A stretch of DNA of 64,000 nt from Aquarana catesbeiana (GCF_042186555.1 NC_133327.1:327534300-327598299), one strand, 5' to 3'; shown: positions 36,264-48,292, counted from the first letter of the stretch. Program-made: numbers and translations. The notes: a model not told the origin generated them from the letters alone.

Positions 36264-36854
36264 TGTCATGGGTATGCAGTAATGTTTGTCTGTCAGCTTA
36301 CCTCTCCATGTGTTCTACTTAAGAGGACAGCCACTCTCACCTGGCTGCTTAAGTAATCTCTCCTCAAAGCATGGCTCCATCCCAGCCCCTATCAGGGAAA
36401 TCAATATTAACCTGTGCACGGCAAGCCAGCTCTGCTGATCAGTATTGTGTGTTTGGTTTTTGTGTGCGACTTGCTGTGTTTTCTACATCTGATTCCAGTT
36501 ACCGATCTTGGCTTGTTCTTGACTATCCTTACCTGCTTGTTACCCCGACCTTTGGCTATCTCCTGACTATCTTTACCTGTTTGTTGCCCCGACCTTGCAG
36601 TCTCCTGCTTCCACTCTACCTCCCTGTAGTCTACCATGAGCTGGGAGGCCCTAGGGGTCACGACCTGGAGCCAGACTGCAGCTAAATCCAACCCCACCAC
36701 TAGGAGCCTCTGGTGAACACCTGCTGGCTCTTAGATTCTGCACCCTGGGAAATCTCATGCTCTAGCTCCCAGTGTAGGTACTACAGAGTACCTGCTCTCC
36801 TGTACATCCTAGAGCTCCATCCGCAGCAGTTTGACATTCGCAGCAGTTTGACAT
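36264..36854 (+). repeat. Gypsy 3' LTR
   Basis: Begins TGTCATGGGTATGCAG right after the G-rich tract ending GGGGGGTAC, as expected for polypurine tract plus LTR. The end is uncertain because a 17-bp phrase (TTCGCAGCAGTTTGACA) is repeated near 36,823-36,854. Confidence 0.7.
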
Positions 36855-36923
36855 CTCCATCTCCATGTATTGCAATTTAACAATTTAACAATGGCCATGC
36901 CGCAGACGTTGCATCAGTATCAC

Positions 36924-37163
36924 CAGTGACGGTTGGTGCTCAATATTTTTTTGGGAGGGTAGGGGCAAACAAACCTGCCCTCCTCACCCGCAACCACCTA
37001 CCCCCTCCCCCACCACGTGCACAGGCCTCAGGCTCTGATCATGTGCTTAAAAAAAAAATCCTATTGAAATCCATGTGTCCAGCGCCCTGCATGTAGATTA
37101 GGAGACGGGCTCATGGATTAGGGGGGCAGCGCCCCTGTGCCCCTAATGGAGTGGCTGCCACTG
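36924..37163. mobile_element. hAT MITE, 240 bp, with 8-bp target duplication
   Basis: Ends CAGTGACGG and ...GCCACTG, flanked by AGTATCAC (36,916-36,923) and AGTATCAT (37,164-37,171). CAGTG ends with 8-bp duplications are diagnostic of hAT. No coding sequence. Confidence 0.85.
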
Positions 37164-37171
37164 AGTATCAT

Positions 37172-37692
37172 GCTATAAATATATACCTCTGGAATTACAG
37201 TACAAGGACAGGCTCTAGGGAGCTGGGGTTCTTTTCACGGTGTCAGTGGCTCATTATTCAGGACACATGCATTATTTTGTTACCTTTTAAAGAGGTGACC
37301 AGAATGGAGAGCTGCAATGAATTTAGTTAATTGGTAATATGTTCCTGCTAGTTTCTCTCTGGAATCAGATACTCCACGACTTAATAAAACAGCCACTGGA
37401 AGCACAGCAGCAGGAGCAAAACAAAAATGGGGTTTGATGCTAAGTTCAGGTTTTGCAAACTTAAAAAGGATTCAATGACCCCCCTGAGAATCAAACCCAG
37501 GCAGATTAATTCATCTCTAATCACTAAGACCAGAAGGCAGACAGCACAGAAAGCAATAATATTATTGTCACTCTACTAAAATGTATTTTTGCTTTTTGGC
37601 TGTATTAATATTGGAAAGGAAGATCATGCTCTTTCCTGAAAAGCAATAATGGAAAATCACCCCCCCCCCCCCCCAACAGGGACACAGACAAT
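37172..37692. other. No gene seen
   Basis: Unique sequence with a C-run at 37,661-37,674. No domain recognised. Confidence 0.45.
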
Positions 37693-37876
37693 TATCACAG
37701 GAATTTCCTACAATACTTTGCGCCATCCAGTGTCCCAGTGCGTGTACATGCACTTTCACCTGGCAAATTGTTATGTGAAATTTTTAATAAATATACCCCT
37801 TAAAATAACTGCACAGTGAAAACACCTGTCATTCTATGTAAGACTTACAAAGGAGATACTAGCCAAATGTATAGCA
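37693..37876 (+). repeat. Left copy of 184-bp flanking direct repeat
   Basis: TATCACAGGAATTTCCTACA through CCAAATGTATAGCA occurs here and, at roughly 92% identity by eye, at 44,691-44,874. The two copies bracket the DIRS-like element exactly. Confidence 0.9.
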
Positions 37877-38289
37877 CTCAGAGTCGACCGTATTAGGAAA
37901 GGTATGAAGGGAAAACAGGAAGTCACCTGTGGTGTGCCGTAGTCACGTGGTCAGTATGCCTAAAGGGGGCATACCCAAGTATTAGTAAAAGAGAAGAAAT
38001 AGAAAGAAATGGGAAAGGGAGGGTGGGACACGAAAGAAACGTTGCCAGGAAATTGAGGCTAGAGGGTGGGCTTAAATACAGCCTGACTCCTCCTACAAAT
38101 TCAGGCTGACCTGCAGTCAGCCTTCCCACTTGTACTCGGAGTCTCTAGTAGACCGTATTAGGAAAGGTATGAAGGGAAAACAGGAAGTGACCTGGGGTGT
38201 GCCGTAGTCACATTGTCAGTATGCCTAAAGGGGCAAAATAAAGACAGTAGAATGAGCTAGCAAAACAGATTTATTGAAAGTCACCGTAT

Positions 38290-39670
38290 GCAGCATAAAT
38301 CAGCCAAATGCATGAAATGCTCGTGACATCTCCACATGTGGAACCGGGATATATATGGAGAAGCATGCTGAATTCCACCTACCTAACTTCTTAATTACGT
38401 AAATAGGGACCCCTGGGTGAGAAACAGCGGAAACCACCCCTACCCTGAAAGAATGGCCAGAATAAGCTTTGGAGACCTACCTTGACAGCAGCATGCGGCA
38501 ATGTTTCATGAACTGTACTGTGGAGAGGGGAGTACTAGGGAAAGGTAAAAGTGTACTATCCCTGAGCTTATCCACAGTGATCACCATGAACTGATCTAAA
38601 ACTGTGACCAGGCACCAGGCATTGCTGGTCTCGAAAACTCTAATGTCAGTACCGGCTCCTGTCTGCTGCATCTTGCAAGCATCCAGATGCGACCGGAAAT
38701 GATCAGTCTACCTAACTAACTGGTAGATCAAGAGTATGTGGGATCTCCTCCAGTACGAATGAACTTGAGGAAACCAAAGAAAGCCAGATATATGGCCACC
38801 TTGAAGACCAAACTGGGTAGCAGCCCAAAAAGGAGCCCTGGAGAGTAAAACGGACATCCCCCGGAAAATATGCCCTGTAATGGGGAGGCTCCTAACCTTG
38901 GTAGGGGGGCTAAGATGTGCTGCAAAAATGGAATGCCTATTAGGGTCCCGCAAGGGAAAAAATGCTGGACACCTACCAGATATGTCTTTATAGTACTGTA
39001 GGATAGCTTGAGCTATGAGTGGCAGAAAGCCACAAACGCAAGTAGATATAGAATGTTGTGGCAATCACACCTAGGATACCTAGACTAGAAAGCCTGGAAG
39101 GTATTCCAAGCCACATCATAAGCCTACCTGGCGTTAACTGACAATGACTTGTTGATCAAAACTGCTGCGCCGGCCCAGCGAGTCCATTGTTAGCAGCGAC
39201 AAAAGCATGGACAGTGTGACATAGGTGTCTGAGTCTGGGACCTGTTGGAAAATAGAGGGTAGTTCAAACGAAACAGAGCATCCATTGCTGTATGCTCTAC
39301 ACCACAGATGAACCTACAGTGAATGTGGAAATGGAACTGAAGGGACAGCCAAATCAACCTATGTACAAAAGACATAATGAGTAAAGACCTGGATCTGCCT
39401 TGTTCCCAGTTTTAAGGTAGCCTAATTATCCATGGAGAAAATCACTGTTTCATCTATACAAAAGCGACCCCAAGCCTGCGCTGCCAACACTATGGCATAA
39501 ATCGCAAATAAAGCTGATATCTCTGCAAACCCTGGAATATCCATGATCTCGTCTGGCCATGGCCCAGCTACCAGTGAGTGCCAAAAAATAGCCGCATAGC
39601 CTTTAGTGGCTGCTGCATCACTCAAAACCTTGAGGAGAAAAAAACAACTCTGCAAGGATGAACATGGCAA
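38290..39670 (-). pseudogene. DIRS RNase H and tyrosine recombinase remnant
   Basis: Reading the minus strand from 39,670: LSDAAATKGYAAIF, AGPWPDEI, AAQAWGRF and VIFSMDN match the DIRS RNase H pattern. GVEHTAMDALFRL near 39,290 matches its end (usual form ADALSR). FGFLKF near 38,760 and YSGHSFRVG at 38,464-38,441, followed by IKKLGRWNSACF, match the recombinase C-terminus with its His/Arg box. Several frames are used and stops occur, so it is dead. The usual catalytic Tyr position near ACF..YI could not be assigned. Confidence 0.7.
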
Positions 39671-40529
39671 ACCTGTTCCATTGTTGAAGGAACTCGTCCC
39701 ACATATGCAAGTCAGATAGAGCCACAGAATCTAACTTGACCCGAGAGTCTGAGTCAGGGCCAGATAAAACTCTGGGATGGAAATCTTACGGTTGAGTCTG
39801 TGGCCCCTGGTCTTTACAACCACGGAAACGTCACTGCAAGCGTACGACTTATCAGCTACATCGTGGGCAGCAATTAAGAGGGACACCAAATTAACGTCTT
39901 TCCCATCTGAAATATTATTTTTTACATTTTTTTTTATATTCCCAGGAATGAAGTGAGCCGGGGAATGGAGGGAGCACTTGCACTTTTACCTAAAGCTAAA
40001 GGCAAGGGGCTTGGTACCAATGGGGTCCTGGAACCTGCTGATGTGCCTGGAATGGCAGGATCCACTGGGGACAGACTTGGATGGCTCTCCAAAGCCTCAA
40101 CTCCTGACAGGAGGTTGCCAGTAAGCTCAGTAAACTCAGAAACTGTGAAAAGGTCGAGGCGACAGTCCATGGGGTAACCTGCTCAGCATGAGAGCCTGAA
40201 GTACAGAGGAATAATAATCGTAATCTTTGTGAGCTGAAACCAACTACCCCTGCATCACAGTTCCTCCATGAGTCTCGGAACGGTAAAGATTCTTTAAGGA
40301 GGGCGTGCGACCCTGTTCCAAACCGCTGGCCAGTGAAGGAGGGATGGAGGAAAAGTCTTCAATATCCGCTGCCTGTGACATGACCTATGCAACCGAGAAC
40401 AAACTGTCATAAGCAGGAGTTATAACTTAATGTACCACAACTTACTCTAAGGAAAGGAAAATCTCTTTACTTTTTTTTTTTTTTTACCTCCCAATAGTGA
40501 TCATGGTTAATGACAAAGAATACATTGTG

Positions 40530-40920
40530 CAGGACTGAAAACGTGTCAGTCGCAAGAACTACCAAGGCCGAGTTACCTGAGGCATATCAGGCAAATTAAA
40601 ACGTAAACTCAGGCCTATGAAACCTGAAGACGTGTCAGGCAAGTGATATGAGTAGTGAGATGACATGACGTATGAAACGTAAGTTGTATGAAAAAACGGA
40701 TGAGTAGACTTGCCATCGCACAAGTCAATTAGAAACGATCAAGGCCAAGTTACCTGAGGCATATCAGGCAAATTAAAACGTAAACTCAGGCCTATGAAAC
40801 CTGAAGACATGTCAGACAAGTGATATGAGTAGTGAGATGACATGACGTATGAAACGTAAGTCATATGAAAAAACGGATGAGTAGACTTGCCATCGCACAA
40901 GTCAATTAGAAATGATCATC
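40530..40920 (+). repeat. Tandem repeat, about 178-bp unit
   Basis: GGCCGAGTTACCTGAGGCAT through CATCGCACAAGTCAATTAGA occurs twice in tandem (40,563-40,740 and 40,741-40,918). Diverged partial copies recur at 41,100-41,310, 41,570-41,612 and 42,560-42,700. Confidence 0.85.
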
Positions 40921-41615
40921 TCAATCCATTAGTACCTATAGATGTGATAGGTAAACCTGGAGTGGAGTGTTGCCGTAATACCTACAGTGTGAGGCTATGA
41001 TCATGTACCGTGTATGCGATGACAATAAGCCTGGTGTAAGGGGAAAATGAAGTATGCATTATAAGACTAAGAAAGTGTTCTCCATATGAATTACAGAAAC
41101 CCAGTAATCTGAGGTGAAGCAAGCCAATTAAAAACGGCCTACGAAACCTGAAGGCGTGTCAGGTCAAATGTGATGAGTAGTGCAATGACAACAACATATG
41201 AAAACAGTCTAATATCTACTGTATGAGAAGCGGGTGAGGAGACTTGCCACCGCACAAGCCAATTAGAAACGATCACCTCAACCCGCTGGTACCTATAAAC
41301 GTGATAAGTAATACTGCAGTGGTGAAAGCTGTAACTTAAAATGTGAAGGCAAAACATGTACCAAGTATGGAAATGGCAACGAGACACCGGCAAGCGGCGA
41401 ACCAAAAGTACCAATATCTGAATAGTACATCAAAAGCAACCATAACTTACCTTCGACCTAGATCTCCTCTCTTATCCTTTAAGCCCTGCACCTGGTGACC
41501 GAGGCCAACCCTGAAATACAACGTATGAGTCGGACTGAAAACGTGTCAACCCCCTGAAATAGGGGCCGAGCAACCTGAAGCATGGCAGGTAAATTAAAAC
41601 GTAGCTCAGGCCTAA

Positions 41616-42556
41616 TGCCCCGTACACACGATCGGACTTTCCGACAACAAAACCGTGGAATTTTGTTCAAAGGGTGTTAGCTCAAACTTGTTTTGCATAC
41701 ACACAGTCACACAAATGTTGGCCAACAATTATGAATGTAGTGACATACTATGTGTTTTTTCAGCTCTTTAGCGCCACCATTTGGGCTCCTTCTGCTAATT
41801 TCATGTTTCATTTCAGTAGAAGTTTGGCAAGTTTGGCGCTTTTCTTTTTGCGTTTTTTATTTTGTGCTTTTCAGTTCATTTCTGAATGGCCGTTCGTCAA
41901 CCAGACATGTTGCGGAATCGGAGGAGATAATGTGTTATTTATTATTGGCCTTGGAGTTATTGCTTTGACATAATTTTTTTGGTTGAATAATGATTTGATT
42001 TGGTATATTTTCTATATTTTTGGATGCATAGAATGCACTTTTTGGTTAAGTTCTATTGGCAGATAGCATGTCTAATTATTTATTTTTTTTAATGCACAAA
42101 TAAAAAAAAAACATAATAATATTATTCTTGATATCACTAGAAAAAAAAAGCCTTTGAAAATTTGTTTGCAATAACTCCATCAGTATCACCAGCAAAGCAG
42201 CTTCATTATTATCCCATTAAAGAAGAAGAGAATTGTGCACTGCATTTGGAGATTTCATAATTTGCCACGTCACAAATGTTAATTCTCCATTACAAACGCT
42301 AGTTTACAAGACCGACCGCTTCTGCTTCCGAGCATGCGTGTTTGTACTTTGGACTTTTATCCGACAGACTTGTGTACACACAATCGGAAAGTCAGACAAC
42401 ACACATTTGTTGGCGGAAAATTTGAGAGCATGCTAGCCAACATTCGTTGGCGGAAAGTCCGACAACAATTGTCCGAGCATACACACGGCGGACTTTCCGC
42501 CAACAAGCTCACATCCAACATTTCCCATCGGAAAGTCCAATCGTGTGTACGGGGCA
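41616..42556. mobile_element. PIF/Harbinger-like element, 941 bp, inside DIRS element
   Basis: Ends TGCCCCGTACACACGATCGG and its inverted copy (…GTGTGTACGGGGCA), flanked by TAA on both sides (41,613-41,615; 42,557-42,559). Subterminal repeats CGGAAAGTCCGACAACA occur near the right end. No transposase. It interrupts the 178-bp tandem repeats, so it is younger than they are. Confidence 0.85.
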
Positions 42557-42699
42557 TAAGGAAAACCTTTAGACGTGTCAGGCAACTATATGAGTGGTGA
42601 AATGTTATGATGCATGATAACGTAACATGAACTGTATGAAAAACTGATGAGGAGACTTGCCACCGCACAAGCCAATTAAAAACGAACATCTCAATCTGT

Positions 42700-44580
42700 T
42701 AGCACCCATAAACATGATGGGTGACCCTGCAGTGGTAGAACTCCGTAAGGCCTAAAACATGAAGAAATGATCACGTGATATGTATGAGCTTAGCAACCAT
42801 CATAAGGTGAAACAAACAACACCCGCTTGAGCTGAACAAAGTTACCACCCGAACGATGCATGGATTGTCGAAATCAGGTTTGAACACAAAATCATCATTG
42901 TATTGAACCATTGCATTACTAATGGAGAAGTGGAAACAGTGAGTGACCTCTGAGCGGAGAAGGTCCGGATAAGCCGTGCACTATGTGACCCCTGCCAACC
43001 AACCTGTGAGATGCCTAGGTACAACTGGCAGGTGCCCTTACTAGCTACTCCCCAGTGACGTAGCAGGATGTGAACCGTGCCGACAGTAGGAACATGGTGG
43101 TAGGCCGCGGTGCCCCAAAATTCCACATGCTAAACTGAGGCTCAATCAACCGACCAATAACTGTGGCAATGAGCCATGAGCTGAGGACCTGAAAAGTATA
43201 AACCCATGCTGCAACGACACCCACGTCATGTGGACCTAGACACTGTGACCCAATAAGGCTCTATCAACACAACCCCACAACAACCCCCAATGACCCATAC
43301 CAAACCACGCCAGTGTCCTGCCTCCCCCTAACACCCATGCGACCGTCACCGTGGGGAAGCATGTGCTCTAACGTGAGCACACAAGAAATGTGGATCTGTG
43401 AAACCCGAACTGTATGACTGAATACATAACACTCACTGAGCTCACTAAACTGAACACCGATTGTCTGTTTACATCCACACTCCAACCAGAAACCTGAAAA
43501 ATAAACGCTTAGATAGGACTTTGAGCTGTGAACCGCGGTAAGAGTACCCGAAACAGGGGGATATAGACCGTATGAGGCCGATTCCATGACTCCCCACCTA
43601 ACACCTAAAACAACCTACCTACAGCGTGAGGATATGATTTTTTTTTTTAAACCACAGATGAACAAGGAGAAGTGGTAGATGGCATGACCTTGGATGGGGA
43701 TGATCCGGATGCAGTGCGTGCACATGTGACCCCCTGAACCATGCTAGGTGTGTGGGGTGCCTGGGTGTCGAGTACTGGGAGGTACCCTAGCTTACCCACC
43801 CCCAGGTATCCCCTGGATGTGGGCTGCTCCTGAGTTGTGCCCCAATAGCAGTGCTCATCCCGGTACAAAACAAGGTGGTAACACAGAGCTGCCCCAATGA
43901 CTTAGCCGATGCCCAGAAGAAATAATTGCCCAACATAAACCAAAGAAATGTGTAAGAACTGGTCACCTCTCACTGGAAGAAAGCTGCTGGACTCAATACA
44001 ACCCTTCTCCCCCAAATGCCCACTAACACACTAATCAGCCCTCTCTGAGCCCAAAAACCTGCCGAGGTGCCAGGGTCCAGCAGAGACCCCTGCACCAGCA
44101 ACATGGCCATCGTACCAGGGACCACTGATGGCTAGTGTGACAGAGGAGGGGACACCACAACCACCCATGGCCAAGAATGACACAAACCCCCAACTGACCA
44201 ACTTCACATGAGTACCCAGTGTCCTCTCCCTACCTGTCTATGACAGTCACAGTGGGGGAAAAATGCGTCGCATGACACCATCCCTCATGGAAACAAGGTG
44301 TGTGACATTCCGATGCCACAAACCACCCACCAACAGAGGAACAGTACTCACCTCTCTCCCCTAATGCCATGTGCAGCGGACCCTGCTCTGCCCCCCCCCC
44401 GGCCTCTCCAATGGCACACCAAGATACTGCGGCCCCTCCCCTGCCCGTAGTCCCCCCACAAGATACCTGTAACCCTGAGGGAGAAAGCGGGGAGAAGCAA
44501 CGCCTGCTGCAGCCTCACAACCTCCATGTTGATCCGAAACCCAGGAGTGACGTCAGCAAGTCACCTGGAAATGACGCCTA
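42700..44580. other. DIRS-like element interior, not coding
   Basis: No domain was recognised on either strand. Short frames lack features. It may hold a degenerate gag-like leader. Two related blocks (GACCCCTGCCAACC.. at 42,985 and GACCCCCTGAACC.. at 43,720, each with GGTGGTA..) suggest an internal duplication of about 740 bp. Confidence 0.4.
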
Positions 44581-44690
44581 TAGACCGTCCATGAAAGAAA
44601 CGTCGACAGGAAATGGAGGCTAGAGGGCGGGCTTAAATACAGCCCGACTCCTCCTACAAATTCAGGCTGACCTACTGTCAGCCTTCCAAG

Positions 44691-44874
44691 TATCACAGGA
44701 ATTTCCTACAATACTTTGCGCCATCCAGTGACCCAATGCATGTACATGCACTTTCATCTGGCAAATTGCTATGTGAAAATTTTTATAAATACACCCCTTA
44801 AAATATCTGCACAGTGAACACACCTGTCATTCTATATAAGACTTACAAAGGAGATATTAGCCAAATGTATAGCA
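44691..44874 (+). repeat. Right copy of 184-bp flanking direct repeat
   Basis: Pairs with 37,693-37,876 and has the same length. Confidence 0.9.
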
Positions 44875-45637
44875 AATGGACAACTTTCATTGTGGACTTA
44901 TTTTTTTCACAAACTAGCACTGTCACAAGAAGTGTTTAGGACAAGATATTTTCCAGAAGGCGTCACGCAATAGATGCACTTTTTCAAATCCATTTTATAT
45001 ATCAACCTGTTCCCCCCAGCGGCCTTTACATTCTCACTTTCAGTATGCTAAGATTTAGATGACACTTAAAGTTGGAAGAAATGTAAGATTTTCAAGTAGA
45101 AATGTACTTTTTTTACTGCATTCATCTGGTTATAACTGGCTAACAGAGTGCTGTAAAAGTTTTGCTATCTGGCGCTGCTGCTTTTTATTCTCACCTTAAT
45201 CGTTCACAATGAGAGGGAAAATATGGATCAAAAAAGCAGCTGTTTTCCCCTCATGCAGCATGATGTTGTTACCTATCAAAAAACAGAAATGCTCAGTGTA
45301 TGTTTGTATGTATGTTACAAATTTAAGCTAACACAGCATGTTTGATATACAGTATAAATAATTTGATTGTTTACTAAATGCAAGGCAACCAATTGTGGAT
45401 GCTACACATACATTTCAGTGGTTATGTATTGTTTTGCAGATCTTAAATAATGCAAGTGGCAAGTGTAAAGCAGGGCAATAACCCTTTAGCTACCTAGCTA
45501 CAAGACCAGACTGTTTCACCCCCTTCCAGCCCAGGCCATTATTAAGTTCTCAACACTGTCACACAGTTGTTTTACTTTTTTACTATATAAAAGGGAAAAA
45601 AATAAAAATAAATAATTTTTCTTAGTTTCCGTATGTT
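44875..45637. other. AT-rich DNA, no gene seen
   Basis: The end (45,520-45,600: CTTCCAGCCCAGGCCATTAT, CTCAACACTGTCACAC) resembles 330-400, a dispersed repeat. Confidence 0.45.
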
Positions 45638-46564
45638 ACCATATATACTCAAGTATAAGTTGACCCGAATATAAGCCGAGTCACCTAATTTTACCACAAA
45701 AAAATGGGAAAACGTATTGACTCGAGTATAAGCCTAGGGTGAGAAATGCAGAAGCTACTGTAAGTGGAAAAGAGGGTCAACAATGCCCATCTTCACTGTG
45801 CCCACCTGCATGCCTCACTGAGCCATCTGCATGCCTCACTGTGCCATCTGTATGCCTCACTGTGTCCATCTGCATGCCTCACTGTGCCCATCTGCATGCC
45901 TCACAGTGCCATCTGTATGCCTCACTGTGTCCATCTGCATGCCTCACTGTGCCCATCTGCAGCCTCACTGTGTTATCTCACTGTGTCCATCTGCAGCCTC
46001 ACCATGCCATCTCACTATGTCCATCTGCATCCTCACTGTGCCATCTCACTGTGTACATCTGCAGCCTCACTGTGCCATCTCACTGTGTACATCTGCAGCC
46101 TCACTGTGCCATCTCACTGTGTACATCTGCAGCCTCCCTGTGCCATCTCACTGTGTACATCTGCAGCCTCACTGTACCATCTCACTGTGTACATCTGCCG
46201 CCTCACTGTGCCATCTCACTTTGTACATCTGCAGCCTCATGTACCTGATCTCCAGCGCTGTGACATGCAGTCTAGTCAGCAGCCGTCCAGTGTAACAAAG
46301 CCCTGCCTCCTCTTCGACCGTGACGGAACACTGATTCAGTTTCCCAGCAGTGAGTCAGTGTTCCGCCTATCACGGACAAGGACGAGGAGAAGGAGGGGGC
46401 TTTGTAACACTGGACGGCCACCGACTAGACTGCATGTCACAGTGCTGGGAGATCAGGTGCATGAGGCTGCAGATGTACAAAGTGACTCAAGTATAAGCCG
46501 AGGGGGCTTTTTCAGCACAGAAAAATGTGCTGAAAAACTCGGCTTATACTTGAGTATATACGGT
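45638..46564. mobile_element. TIR element carrying a minisatellite and a foldback
   Basis: Inverted ends ACCATATATACTCAAGTATA and (reversed) ACCGTATATACTCAAGTATA, possibly with TA duplications. Inside are a tandem array (45,800-46,240) and a long inverted repeat (about 46,217-46,325 versus 46,385-46,487). No transposase gene. Confidence 0.8.
45800..46240 (+). repeat. Minisatellite, 34-35-bp unit
   Basis: Units of CATCTGCAGCCTCACTGTGC and CATCTCACTGTGTA in the right part, and a shorter CATCTGCATGCCTCACTGTG version at left. Cys/His/Leu-rich open frames across it are by-products of the period. Confidence 0.9.
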
Positions 46565-46739
46565 ATACAACTTTGCAAATAAATAATCTTCCATACATTT
46601 AGGTCAACATTTATTTGGCAATATTTTATTTGATGAAAAAACAAAAAAAACAAAAACAAATCAATGTATATTATTTATTTTGTGTAAAAGATATAGCATC
46701 TATAAACTATGGTATATATTTGAAAATGTATCAACCCTG

Positions 46740-47830
46740 ATGTATTGACTGCCTATGTCATTTCTTGAGGCCCTAGTACATATAACCCCAATATGACCCA
46801 TTTTTTGAAAGTAGATAGTCCAAGGTATTTAATAGGAGACATGGTGAGTTTTTTGAAGTTGTAATTTTTGTTACAATTTTTTGAAATATGAAGAAATTAA
46901 ATTAAAAAAATTAGTTTTTACAAAGACATATTTACAATCAAATTCTAAAATACATTCTGCTACTTTTTCCAAGTATGGGGATACCACAAGTGCGAGACTT
47001 TCATGGTCTAGATGCATAGAGGGGCCCAAAATCCAAGGAGCACTTTTGGGTTTTCAAGGAGCATTACTTAAGTAACAAATTTCCTGAATACCTATCTCAG
47101 TTTTAAAGTCACTGAAGCACCAGGACAGGAGAAACACCTACAAAATTACCCCATTTTGGAAAGTAAGCACCCCAAGTTATTTTCTGGAAGGCATAGTGAA
47201 GTCTTTTAAAAAAGTTTTGTTTTCTTTGCCACAAGTGTTTGGAAAATGCAGGAAAGAAATGACAATGTATTGTTTTTATACAAAATTGTTAATTATAAAG
47301 ACAGTTCTACACACAACTTAGAATTACAGCTTAAGGCATATTCTGCTACTCCTCCTGAATATGGTGATACCATATATATGAGACTTTTTCCGACCCTAAC
47401 TATATAGAGGGGCCTAAAATCCAAGAAGCACCTTCATTTGTTCTAGCAGAATAAATTGCACATCTAATTTCCTGACTACCTATAACGTTTTTGGAGGCCC
47501 TAGAGCACCAGAACAGTGGAAACATCTACAAAATGACCACATTTTGGAAAGCAAATACCCCAAGGTATTTTCTAAGAAGTATGGTAAGCCTTTTTCCATT
47601 TTTTGCCATAAATGTTTGGAAAATGCAGAATATGAAAAAAATTTATTATTCTACGCAAATTTCACAATCAATAAGATATTTCTTACACAGAGCATAGGCA
47701 TGCTTATAATTACACCCCAAAACACATTCTGCTACTCTTCTTGAGTATAGGGATATTACATGTGTGAGATTTTTTCACAGCTTAGCCACATTGAGAAGCC
47801 CAACATCCAAAGAGCACCTTTAGGCATTCT
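46740..47830 (+). repeat. Three diverged 386-bp tandem units
   Basis: ACATTCTGCTACT-type phrases recur at 46,951, 47,337 and 47,723, and CATTTTGGAAAGTA-type phrases at 46,799, 47,151 and 47,538, each about 386 bp apart for the first set. Every unit also has GAGGGGCCCAAAATCCAAG. Units are substantially diverged. No coding content. Confidence 0.75.
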
Positions 47831-47834
47831 AGGG

Positions 47835-48292
47835 GCATAAATTAAAGGGGTTGTAAAGGTTCATGTTTTTTCATCTTAATGTATCCTATGCATTAAGGTG
47901 AAAAAACACCTGTCCATGACCGGCCCCCCAGCCCCCCCCTTTTACCTACCTGAACCCTCAAACTTGTCCCATGGGGACGCTCTCTCTCTCTCTGTAGGGG
48001 GTTCTCGGCTCTTGCTTGGACTGTCAATCAAATACAATGGTGTGGGCGCCAGGGGTGGGGCCGAGTCTTTCATTCGGCCTCTATGGGCGCCGAATGCTGG
48101 ACTCGGGAGCATGCGCGCAAGGTGACCTCCCGGGAGAGCGCTTCTCCCAGGGGGTTATCTGAGGGACCCCAGAAGACCAGGTTCGGGGCCACTCTGTGGA
48201 AAACGAGCTGCACAGTGGAGGTAAGTATGACATGTTTGTTATTTAAAAAAAAAAAAAAAAACCTGAACCTTTAGTGTCACTTTAAGCATTAC
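47835..48292 (-). repeat. Dispersed repeat R1, copy 4
   Basis: Reverse orientation: TTAAAGGGGTTGTAAAGGTT at left; AAGTATGACATGTTTGTTAT and TTTAGTGTCACTTTAAG at right. CTCTCTCTCTC lies within it. Confidence 0.75.

Larger units (their letters stand above)
37877..44690 (-). mobile_element. DIRS-like tyrosine-recombinase retroelement
   Basis: The coding strand is minus. RNase H and tyrosine recombinase remnants lie at 38,290-39,670. The terminal block (GAACGTTGCCAGGAAATTG, GGGCTTAAATACAGCC, TCCTCCTACAAATTCAGGCT) occurs at 38,030-38,140 and again, same orientation, at 44,585-44,690. Part of the terminal sequence (GACCGTATTAGGAAAGGTAT) is repeated at 37,882 and 38,151, a split-direct-repeat arrangement as in PAT/Ngaro-type DIRS relatives. 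RT was not recognised, and much of 39,900-44,500 is repeats or inserts. Confidence 0.7.

Noticed and set aside
36371..36685. 104-codon ORF as host gene
   Set aside because: It lies wholly in the gypsy LTR and has no domain.
45739..46582. Three overlapping Cys/His/Leu-rich ORFs
   Set aside because: They follow a 34-35-bp minisatellite that is open in three frames; the repetitive peptide is not evidence of a gene.
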